Made by a program: the position numbers and the translations under genes. Under the pieces are notes generated by a model that was given only the letters and a program-made list of their open reading frames with translations, ran no database searches and was not told the origin of the DNA. Of a stretch of 64,000 nucleotides of DNA, positions 56,468 through 64,000 are shown piece after piece. Positions within the stretch are counted from its first letter, which is position 1. Each line of letters begins with the position of its first letter. Source of the stretch: Actinobacillus delphinicola (GTDB taxonomy: Bacteria; Pseudomonadota; Gammaproteobacteria; Enterobacterales; Pasteurellaceae); contig NZ_LR134510.1 of NCBI RefSeq assembly GCF_900638385.1, positions 372,001 to 436,000 of the forward strand, in the 5' to 3' direction.

Positions 56468-59332
56468 CTACAACGCTTCAATTGCTTTATATTGTTGTTG
56501 TAATTTTTCTTGGGCTTGTTGATAGCCTTGCATTTTTTCACGTTCTTTTACGATAACGGCTTCTGGTGCTTTTGCTACGAAAGCTTCGTTATTTAGTTTA
56601 TTTTCGATACGTGAAATTTCATTTGCTGTTTTATCAAGTTCTTTTTGTAAACGTGCAAGTTCTTTATCTTTATCGATAAAACCTGCCATTGGTACAAATA
56701 CTTCAACGTTTTCAACAAGTTTACTTACAGAAAGTGGTGGTTCTTGATTATCTGCCAATACACTGATATCAGATAATTTCGCCATGGCTTTAAGTAAATC
56801 AACATTTGCTTCAAGTGTTGCTTTTTGCTCTGCGGTTAAATAGCGTAACGCAAGTTCTAATGGTTTACTTGGTGCGATATTACTTTCTGCACGGATATTA
56901 CGTACAGCAGTAATAATCGCTTGTAACCATTCCATTTCTGCTACGGCTTTTTCATCATTTTTGCTCGCATCCGCTTTCGGGAATGGTTGCAACATGATAG
57001 TTTCACCTTCAACGCCCGCTAAACCTTTCACTTGTTGCCAAATTTCTTCAGTAATGAAAGGCATAATTGGGTGAGCTAAACGCAATAGTTTTTCCAATAC
57101 GTTAATTAAAGTACGGCTTGCTCCACGAATTTGTGCTTGTGTACCTTTTGCAAATACTGGTTTGGTTAATTCCAAGTACCAGTCACAGAATTGGTTCCAA
57201 GTAAATTCATAAAGTGCATTTGCACACATATCAAAACGATATTGTTCTAAAGATTGACGGAAGGTTTCTACTGCATGATTAAATTCCGCTTCAATCCAGC
57301 GATCTGCTAAGCTGTATTCAACTTCGCCTTCAGAAAGATCTAGTTTATCGTTCGTTAATACGAAACGGCTCGCATTCCAAAGTTTATTGCAGAAATTGCG
57401 GTAACCTTCTAGACGTTTCATATCCCAGTTAATATCTCGACCATTACTTGCAAGTGCAGCTAAGGTAAAACGTAATGCGTCTGTACCGTGTGGGGCAATA
57501 CCTTCAGGGAAGGTTTTACGGGTATTTTTCTCAATTTTTGCTGCAAGTTGTGGTTGCATCATGTTGCCTGTACGTTTTGCAACAAGACTTTCAAGATCAA
57601 TACCATCGATCATATCGATCGGATCGATAACGTTACCTTTTGATTTAGACATTTTATCGCCATTTTCATCACGGATTAAGCCCGTAACATAAACGGTTTT
57701 AAATGGTACTTGTGGTTTACCATTTTCATCTTTGATGAAATGCATGGTAAACATGATCATACGAGCGACCCAGAAGAAAATAATGTCAAATCCAGTGATT
57801 AATACATCAGTTGGATGGAACATTTTAAGTTCTTTGGTATTTTCTGGCCAGCCTAAGGTTGAGAATGTCCAAAGACCAGATGAGAACCAAGTATCTAACA
57901 CATCTTCATCTTGGCGAAGGGCGAGGTCTGCTGGTAAATTATATTTGCTGCGTACTTCTTCTTCATTACGTGCAACATAAACATTACCTTCTGCATCATA
58001 CCAAGCTGGGATACGATGTCCCCACCATAATTGACGAGAGATACACCAATCTTGAATATCGCGCATCCAAGAGAAATAGAGGTTTTCATATTGTTTTGGT
58101 ACAAATTGAATTTCACCATCTTCAACGGCTTTGGTTGCAACTTCCGCTAATGGTTTAACGCTTACATACCATTGGTCGGTTAGCATTGGTTCAATAGGCA
58201 CGCCACCACGATCGCCGTATGGTACTTTTAGATCATGTGGTTTAATTTCGCCAAGTAAACCTAATGCGTCAAGATCTTCAACGATTTGTTTACGCGCAGC
58301 AAAACGTTCCATTCCACGGTATTTTGCTGGAATTTCAGCAATATAATCCGCTAAAACTTTACCGTCACTACCTACGATTTCTGCTTCTTCACGGATATCT
58401 GCATTTGGGGTCATTACGTTAACCATTGGTAATTGATGACGTTTACCCACTTCGTAGTCGTTAAAGTCATGTGCTGGAGTAATTTTCACAACACCTGTTC
58501 CGAAATCTTTTTCCACGTAATCGTCTGCAATAATTGGGATTTCACGATTAACGATTGGAAGGATCACAGATTTACCGATTAAATCTTGGTAACGCTCATC
58601 TTCAGGGTGTACCGCTACTGCCGTATCCCCAAGCATGGTTTCTGGTCGAGTTGTCGCAATTTCTAAATAATCCAAGCCTTCCGCTGTTTTTGCACCATTT
58701 GCAAGTGGGTAACGGAAATGCCAAAGGCTACCTTTTTTCTCTTTATTTTCTACTTCAAGATCAGAAATAGCAGTGTGAAGTTTTGGATCCCAGTTTACAA
58801 GACGTTTACCACGATAAATAAGTCCTTCCTCATGTAAACGAACAAATACTTCTTTTACTGCATTTGATAACCCTTCATCCATTGTGAAACGTTCACGATC
58901 CCAATCAACGCTATCACCTAAGCGACGCATTTGTTGACTGATATTACCGCCAGACTCACCTTTCCATTGCCAAATTTTTTCAATGAAAGCATCACGTCCA
59001 TAATCATGACGAGTTTTATTTTCTTCGGCAGCAATTTTACGCTCCACCACCATTTGGGTTGCAATACCTGCATGGTCAGTCCCTGCTTGCCATAAGGTAT
59101 TATCCCCTTCCATACGGTGGAAACGGATTAAGGTATCCATTAAAGTTTGTTGGAACGCATGCCCCATATGAAGGCTACCAGTAACATTCGGTGGCGGAAT
59201 AGCAATACAATAGCTTGGGTTATTGATATCTTCTGTTGGTTTAAAATAACCCATTTCTTCCCAATGACGATAAAGCCCTTGCTCTACCGCACTCGGATCA
59301 AAACGATCCGCCATTTCAATTTTTTTACTCAT
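56468..59332 (-). CDS. valS: Valyl-tRNA synthetase
   Basis: It charges tRNA-Val and edits mischarged Thr. The 954-residue class Ia enzyme has the HIGH-type motif [15 protein letters not shown] near residue 50, the CP1 editing domain ([17 protein letters not shown]), [12 protein letters not shown] near 557-568, the anticodon-binding helices and the C-terminal coiled-coil arm ([25 protein letters not shown]). It begins 34 bases after holC, the usual holC-valS pair. Confidence 0.97.
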   Translation of the reverse strand: MSKKIEMADRFDPSAVEQGLYRHWEEMGYFKPTEDINNPSYCIAIPPPNVTGSLHMGHAFQQTLMDTLIRFHRMEGDNTLWQAGTDHAGIATQMVVERKIAAEENKTRHDYGRDAFIEKIWQWKGESGGNISQQMRRLGDSVDWDRERFTMDEGLSNAVKEVFVRLHEEGLIYRGKRLVNWDPKLHTAISDLEVENKEKKGSLWHFRYPLANGAKTAEGLDYLEIATTRPETMLGDTAVAVHPEDERYQDLIGKSVILPIVNREIPIIADDYVEKDFGTGVVKITPAHDFNDYEVGKRHQLPMVNVMTPNADIREEAEIVGSDGKVLADYIAEIPAKYRGMERFAARKQIVEDLDALGLLGEIKPHDLKVPYGDRGGVPIEPMLTDQWYVSVKPLAEVATKAVEDGEIQFVPKQYENLYFSWMRDIQDWCISRQLWWGHRIPAWYDAEGNVYVARNEEEVRSKYNLPADLALRQDEDVLDTWFSSGLWTFSTLGWPENTKELKMFHPTDVLITGFDIIFFWVARMIMFTMHFIKDENGKPQVPFKTVYVTGLIRDENGDKMSKSKGNVIDPIDMIDGIDLESLVAKRTGNMMQPQLAAKIEKNTRKTFPEGIAPHGTDALRFTLAALASNGRDINWDMKRLEGYRNFCNKLWNASRFVLTNDKLDLSEGEVEYSLADRWIEAEFNHAVETFRQSLEQYRFDMCANALYEFTWNQFCDWYLELTKPVFAKGTQAQIRGASRTLINVLEKLLRLAHPIMPFITEEIWQQVKGLAGVEGETIMLQPFPKADASKNDEKAVAEMEWLQAIITAVRNIRAESNIAPSKPLELALRYLTAEQKATLEANVDLLKAMAKLSDISVLADNQEPPLSVSKLVENVEVFVPMAGFIDKDKELARLQKELDKTANEISRIENKLNNEAFVAKAPEAVIVKEREKMQGYQQAQEKLQQQYKAIEAL

Positions 59333-59366
59333 CTGTTTTTCTCTGTTGATTGAATTCTAGCGTTTA

Positions 59367-59807
59367 TTATTGTTCCATCTTTAATTGCCAACCTAATTGA
59401 CGATAATATTTATAGCGTTCTCGAGCTAAAACTTTCTCAGCCTCATCAAGAGGTACAAAGTCAATAGCATGGTTGAAACTATTGATAAATTCAGGTACCT
59501 GTACACTTAAATTAATTATGACATCTCGGCGTTGACTATTGCGTTTCCCTGCCCAGGCGAGTTCTACTGGAGTAGGGATTTTAGTTATTTCTCCTGCAAG
59601 ATTATGTGGAACAAAAGCATTTCCATCTCGTTGCCAAAGTGCATCATCTAAACGTTCTGCCTGCTCTTTATTCTCACACCACAGGAGAACTTTTTTCCCA
59701 GCACGAAAATAAGAGGTAGCTAAATCACAAGCTTTATTCTCTACGAGTGAAAGCTCATCATTCTCAGGAACGGCTTCTTGAATTAAATAAAATTGTGCTT
59801 GTGGCAT
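59367..59807 (-). CDS. holC: DNA polymerase III chi subunit
   Basis: HolC connects the clamp loader to single-stranded DNA-binding protein. The 146-residue protein shows AQFYLI at the start, the ACDLATSYFRAGKKVLLWCENKEQAERLDDALWQ segment and DVIINLSVQVPEF, followed by the basic RERYKYYRQLGWQL end. Upstream of valS as in other gamma-proteobacteria; pepA, the usual upstream neighbour, is replaced by the autotransporter gene. Confidence 0.94.
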   Translation of the reverse strand: MPQAQFYLIQEAVPENDELSLVENKACDLATSYFRAGKKVLLWCENKEQAERLDDALWQRDGNAFVPHNLAGEITKIPTPVELAWAGKRNSQRRDVIINLSVQVPEFINSFNHAIDFVPLDEAEKVLARERYKYYRQLGWQLKMEQ

Positions 59808-59915
59808 AAAGACTCTGCATTGATTAAGAAATATATAAAGGGGGTAATTCTAGCGAAAAAGTCATAAAAAATAAAATGCTACTCGCAGTTTTTAGAAAAA
59901 TTTTAAAATTTATGT

Positions 59916-59945
59916 ATCACGCCCCGATTTTCGGAAAAATTTATA
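59916..59945 (+). repeat. Copy of the dispersed 30-bp element, forward
   Basis: ATCACGCCCCGATTTTCG then GAAAAATTTATA, the copy closest to the consensus. It lies in the gap between holC and the adhesin gene, directly before the adhesin terminator. Confidence 0.93.
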
Positions 59946-59946
59946 T

Positions 59947-59978
59947 AAAAAACGCATCCCAATGAGATGCGTTTTTAT
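59947..59978 (-). terminator. Terminator of the autotransporter gene
   Basis: AAAAACGCATC / GATGCGTTTTT stem with a seven-base loop, 21 bases after the adhesin stop, with A and T runs on both sides. Confidence 0.9.
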
Positions 59979-59997
59979 CTTTTACTAGACAGTTATT

Positions 59998-62900
59998 TTA
60001 CCAACTATAACCTGCCCCAACACCAACCATGGTGTCTTTTTGGGTATTAGTGGAGCCAGTAAAACGTACTGTCCATTTACTATTATCAGATACAGTTGAA
60101 TAACCGATAGCTAATGCAGACTGTCCACGATATTGTGTAACCGCTGCCGCAACTTGTGAACGTTCTGCATAAATGGCTTGCGGTAAAGTCGCAATTGCAC
60201 CCGCAGAAGCGATACCAGCACGAGCATGTTTATCAACATCATTAACATGTTCACTTAACTTCGTGAAACCATTGCTGACTCCCTGTGCCAATCGACGCAC
60301 TTGCCCCATATTAGCTGCATCATCATCACGGACACCATCAGCAACATGCTCAATACGAACAGGAACAACTTTACCATTCTTATCCGTACCCCCACTTAAT
60401 GATACAGTTGGTACGGCATCTTTATCGCCTTGATAGCGGGTTGAGGTCGTACTAATACTCACTTTATTCTTACCCTGGCTATCCGTCACTTCAACGCCTT
60501 TGAAAGTCGGTTTTTCTTTCATTTCTACTTTTACAGTACCATTACCATCCTTATCCTGAGTATAAGTTGTCGTAATATTATCACTAGAATAGCTACTATC
60601 TTGTGCTTTAGCTGAACCCACGATATTGACCGTACTACCTAATGCCTGATCTCCATTTCCTGCATTACCTGCTATATTTATGCCTTTTTTAATGGCTTGA
60701 CTATTCTTATCAATATCACCAGCAACCTGATCTATATGATTTTTTACTTGATCAATTTTTTGAGTATTTTGAGCGATCTTGTTGCTATTATCCGTAATTT
60801 TTTGCATATTTTGTGCAATACTTTGTTTGTTGGATGCAATATTGCTTGCATTATCCGCTATATGTTGTGCATTAGTTGCAATAGCATTTTTGTTAGCCAC
60901 TATCTGTTGTTGAGTTTGGTAAAGTTGTTTGCCATTAACCGCATCAGTAGAATTTGGAGCCACCGTACCATCCGCAACGCCAGTTACTTTACCTCCATTA
61001 ACACTAATATTCTTATCGCCTTTATCTAAAGTAATTTTTGCACCTGTACCAGACGCACCGTTACTAATGCTGTTAATACCACTAAGATCAGGATTAATAT
61101 TGTAAGTAACATTACCATCTTTACCCACAACCGCCGTTGTATTCGTACCATTGGTGAAATTAAAGCCAGTATCTAAACTTACACTTTGTACGGTTCCACC
61201 ATTAGCACGGTAATGAATATTCGTTCCTTGTGCGATTTGGTTAGGATCAATGCTAATTTGATAATTTGGAGCCTGCTCGGTACCAATATTATCGACAATC
61301 ACGCCACCTTTTCCAGCTGTAACTTTCGTTTTCACTTTAGCTGCATTGTAAACATCATTCACCTCACCTTCAGTGGCCGCACGACTTGGATTAATATTAT
61401 TCGGATCAAATTTCGTATTTGTTAATCCAGCAATCGTACCGCTTTGTCCATCAAGTTTGATATTCGGTTTACCTTTCGCATCAGTAAGCTGTACAGAACT
61501 GAGATCTTTGAGATCTTTTGCCAATTTCACTTTCAAACTATGAGTTGTAGGATCTGTTACAACACCAATATTACCGTCTGTTAATTTAGTCGGATCTTTA
61601 ACACCACCTTGAATATTAAGTGTATCACCTAATTTTGTTGAGACTGCCTTACCACTATCACCACCAAAATTAATTGCTTTATTCGTAATACCAGCTGCAA
61701 CTTGTTCAAGTTGTTTATGATTCACCGCATCATTCGGCGCTGTACCATCCGCAACATTCGCAATACGCACCGGTTTATTTTGACTACCTAGCTGTAGGGT
61801 TGGTGTCTTATCACTACCAACACCACTGGTAATCGTAACGCCATTATCATTTGGATCTGTACCCTTAACAGTCACTTGTTGAACTTCAATCTTCGGATTA
61901 AGTGAATAGGTGAAGTTTTGATCATTTTGTTGGATTTGAAGATTTTTACCTGCTTCAAATTTCACTAAAGCACCATTATGAACAATCGTTTTATTCGCAG
62001 AACCTATTAACTCACCGCCATTTGCAGCAGCTTGGACATTAAAACCGCTATGATTTATCGCATCTGCAACACTTTGTGCTGTCGCAACTTTATTAAGGCC
62101 AGCACCATTGTAGGCATTTTGTGCTTTAGTTAATGCATCTTGGGCTGCTTTTAACGCATTCTGAGCTGCCGTCACTTTCGCTTGTGCCTGTTGTTTTTCA
62201 GCAGGTGTTTTCGCACCAGCGAGAGCTTTATTGGCACTATTCAAAGCGTTTTCAGCACTCGTCACTCCACCATGCGCTTTATTCAAATTATCTTTCAATG
62301 TCTTAATTTGATCTGATGGTAATGTTGATGGACCTTGAGCTTTTCCATCAGGCGTAATCGTTACATCACCTGTGTTGATATTAATGCGATATGGATCGTT
62401 TGCAGAACCGTTACCTTCTACTGTTGTACTGTCACCATTCACAATATTAATACGCAAACCACTTAAATTAATCGCAACAGGATTACTATTATCATTATGC
62501 GTTAAAGTTAAAGTATCATTTTCAGGATTGAAACTACCACCATTCACATAAGTATCTTTTAATCCCGTAATGGTTGCAGTGTGGTTGCCATCCATTTGAA
62601 GGGTCGCTGTGCCCACACCATCTGTACTATAAGTTACGGTGCCTGATTTCACGCGCATATCATCAACATTAACTTTATATGTTGGTGCACCATCTTGAGT
62701 TGTACCTGCAGTAATGCTGGCGACATTCGTACCTTTCAACACTTGGGTATGTTTTTGTCCGTTCGCTATCGCTTTTTGCGTTGCATCAGTTAAACTGATA
62801 GTTAAACTAGTACCGCTTGCGGTGGTTTGAATACCAATGCCACTATTGTCTTTCACGCCAGTTACTGCGATAGTTTTATTAAGTTGGGTTGTCGCTTTAC

Positions 62901-64000
62901 CACTATCGCCACTAAGCCCAAAAGTTTGTCCATCGACATAACCTTTGTTTACGGCATCGCTATCTGCTGTTGGTATACCTACATTGGTGATACGACTTCC
63001 ACCGACATCAACGGTTTTCTCTGCACTACCAAGGGTAATCGTTGCACCTTTACCGCCAGTGCCGTTACTAATGCTCTTAATATTGGTTAATACTGGATTA
63101 ACGCTATAGGTAACCTTACCCCCTGCTTCAACTTTTGCAGTGGTATTAGCGCCATTCATGAAGTTGAGTCCCTCAGCTAAAGATACTGAGTTGTCTGGTG
63201 CTTTACTATTTGCTTTGTAATGAAGATCTAAATCACCTGAACTCACGGTTGCAGTCAATTTACCGTTTTCGATCTTAATGGTGTTATTATCAACCACAAC
63301 ATCATATTTCACGGTTGGCGTTGTACCTTCTTTCGATACTGTCGCAGTCGTCGCATTACCATTCACGAAGTTAACCGTTGCACCACTTGAGATAAATTCA
63401 GGAGATGCACCATTACCTTCAATATTGAAACCAACACCATTTAAGGCTTTTGCAATATCACCCGCTGTTGCAAGTTTGCCTGCATCCGCTGCTGTCGGCG
63501 CTGTTACCTTACCGTTTGATACAGTTAGCGGTGTCGTTGCAACATTCACTATAAATGGATTATCTTTCGTACCATTACCAGTTAAGGTTGTGTTACTCCC
63601 AGCACTCATATGTGCTTTTAAGCCACTTAAATCAACAGTAACAGGATTTTTACCGTCATTATGATTTAAGGTGAGTTCATCTTTTGAAGCATCGAAAGTT
63701 GCGCCATTTACATAAGTGTCTTTTAATCCCGTAATGGTTGCAGTGTGGTTACCATCCATTTGTAGAGTCGCTGTACCCGCACCATCTGTACTATAAGTTA
63801 CGGTGCCTGATTTCAGGCGCATATCGGCAACGTTGACGGTATATGTCGGTGCACCATTGTCTGCTTTAGCCACAGTAATGCTGGTGACATTCGCCCCTTT
63901 CAATACTTGGGTATGTTTTTGACCATCTGCTATTGCTTTTTGCGTTGCATCAGTTAAACCAATGGTTAAACCAGTATTACTTGCGGTGGTTTGAATACCA
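59998..64000 (-). CDS. Trimeric autotransporter adhesin, C-terminal part (5' end outside window)
   Basis: The frame is open to the right edge, giving more than 1330 residues. Repeated head/neck modules contain HIM-type motifs (DAVNGKQLYQ, DAVNHKQLEQ) and FxxG-type strands. A heptad-rich stalk (NKNAIATNAQHIADNASNIASNKQSI and onward) leads to a YadA-like membrane anchor (QVAAAVTQYRGQSALAIGYS, ending GVGAGYSW with the terminal aromatic). A module of about 1160 bases is duplicated in the window. An Ala/Lys/Gln-rich helical insert lies near 62100-62310. Host or matrix adhesion is expected. The signal peptide is not in view. Confidence 0.93.
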   Translation of the reverse strand, partial: GIQTTASNTGLTIGLTDATQKAIADGQKHTQVLKGANVTSITVAKADNGAPTYTVNVADMRLKSGTVTYSTDGAGTATLQMDGNHTATITGLKDTYVNGATFDASKDELTLNHNDGKNPVTVDLSGLKAHMSAGSNTTLTGNGTKDNPFIVNVATTPLTVSNGKVTAPTAADAGKLATAGDIAKALNGVGFNIEGNGASPEFISSGATVNFVNGNATTATVSKEGTTPTVKYDVVVDNNTIKIENGKLTATVSSGDLDLHYKANSKAPDNSVSLAEGLNFMNGANTTAKVEAGGKVTYSVNPVLTNIKSISNGTGGKGATITLGSAEKTVDVGGSRITNVGIPTADSDAVNKGYVDGQTFGLSGDSGKATTQLNKTIAVTGVKDNSGIGIQTTASGTSLTISLTDATQKAIANGQKHTQVLKGTNVASITAGTTQDGAPTYKVNVDDMRVKSGTVTYSTDGVGTATLQMDGNHTATITGLKDTYVNGGSFNPENDTLTLTHNDNSNPVAINLSGLRINIVNGDSTTVEGNGSANDPYRININTGDVTITPDGKAQGPSTLPSDQIKTLKDNLNKAHGGVTSAENALNSANKALAGAKTPAEKQQAQAKVTAAQNALKAAQDALTKAQNAYNGAGLNKVATAQSVADAINHSGFNVQAAANGGELIGSANKTIVHNGALVKFEAGKNLQIQQNDQNFTYSLNPKIEVQQVTVKGTDPNDNGVTITSGVGSDKTPTLQLGSQNKPVRIANVADGTAPNDAVNHKQLEQVAAGITNKAINFGGDSGKAVSTKLGDTLNIQGGVKDPTKLTDGNIGVVTDPTTHSLKVKLAKDLKDLSSVQLTDAKGKPNIKLDGQSGTIAGLTNTKFDPNNINPSRAATEGEVNDVYNAAKVKTKVTAGKGGVIVDNIGTEQAPNYQISIDPNQIAQGTNIHYRANGGTVQSVSLDTGFNFTNGTNTTAVVGKDGNVTYNINPDLSGINSISNGASGTGAKITLDKGDKNISVNGGKVTGVADGTVAPNSTDAVNGKQLYQTQQQIVANKNAIATNAQHIADNASNIASNKQSIAQNMQKITDNSNKIAQNTQKIDQVKNHIDQVAGDIDKNSQAIKKGINIAGNAGNGDQALGSTVNIVGSAKAQDSSYSSDNITTTYTQDKDGNGTVKVEMKEKPTFKGVEVTDSQGKNKVSISTTSTRYQGDKDAVPTVSLSGGTDKNGKVVPVRIEHVADGVRDDDAANMGQVRRLAQGVSNGFTKLSEHVNDVDKHARAGIASAGAIATLPQAIYAERSQVAAAVTQYRGQSALAIGYSTVSDNSKWTVRFTGSTNTQKDTMVGVGAGYSW

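Noticed and set aside
61281-61310. AATCACGCCACCTTTTCC in the adhesin gene as a possible element copy
   Set aside because: Partial core match only, within conserved coding sequence; the second AT tract is absent.

Overview
The window looks like chromosomal DNA of a gamma-proteobacterium of the family Pasteurellaceae (Haemophilus and relatives). Gene orders rppH-TSUP-lgt-thyA-tadA, dusB-fis, prfB-lysS, ftsB-ispD-ispF-truD-surE and holC-valS, low GC content and protein sequences all fit that family; surE is not followed by pcm-nlpD-rpoS. The genus cannot be fixed from sequence alone. Unusually for the family, I found only two exact copies of the Haemophilus uptake signal AAGTGCGGT by reading. 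No prophage, insertion sequence or CRISPR array was seen.

Layout. 1-9110: 3' end of an unknown gene, then minus-strand mfd, fis-dusB (read dusB then fis, from a stringent-type promoter), der, a SAM methyltransferase and the tryptophan permease gene mtr behind a near-perfect trp operator. 9322-9802: one tRNA-Ser(GCU) and four tandem tRNA-Arg(ACG). 9943-15781: rep, aroG, lysS and prfB with its programmed +1 frameshift. 16145-20604: an anaerobic pyruvate/formate block, focA, an OFA-family MFS transporter and pflB. 20786-23656: an orphan lipoprotein, then hflC/hflK. 23849-25777: uup. 25823-26542: two tandem DUF1622 membrane proteins. 26687-31601: surE, truD, ispF, ispD, ftsB and prfC. 31763-38636: an SMP/AhpA-like membrane protein, yajQ, a frameshifted ComEA/ComE1-type competence gene, rdgB, bipA, and a small membrane ORF coupled to a methyltransferase resembling the rickettsial outer-membrane-protein lysine methyltransferases. 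38653-44454: tadA, thyA, lgt, TSUP transporter, rppH and rlmKL. 44578-47962: two tandem ushA paralogues. 48045-53415: efp, ftsH, rlmE, yhbY, greA and menH. 53533-59807: tyrP behind tandem TyrR boxes, an AT-rich phosphoethanolamine-transferase-like gene, valS and holC. 59998 to the window end: the C-terminal part of a large trimeric autotransporter adhesin.

How genes connect. HflKC modulates the FtsH protease, and both are here. TadA makes inosine-34 in tRNA-Arg(ACG), and four such tRNA genes are here. RF2, RF3, EF-P, BipA, LysRS, ValRS, DusB, TruD and the rRNA methyltransferases form a strong translation theme. TyrR/TrpR-type sites sit in front of the two aromatic amino acid permease genes.

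The most unusual signal is a dispersed element of about 30 bp: a GC-rich core ATCACGCCCC followed by two AT tracts about ten bases apart. There are about twelve copies on both strands, mostly between genes. Two inverted pairs form terminator-like hairpins flanking the orphan lipoprotein gene, and two copies lie inside genes, where both encode a KF-x-GKSGR peptide. Its architecture resembles an uptake signal sequence, though a REP-like repeat is the main alternative. Together with the scarcity of the classical uptake signal and the broken comEA-type gene, it raises the question of whether DNA uptake has changed or decayed in this lineage.
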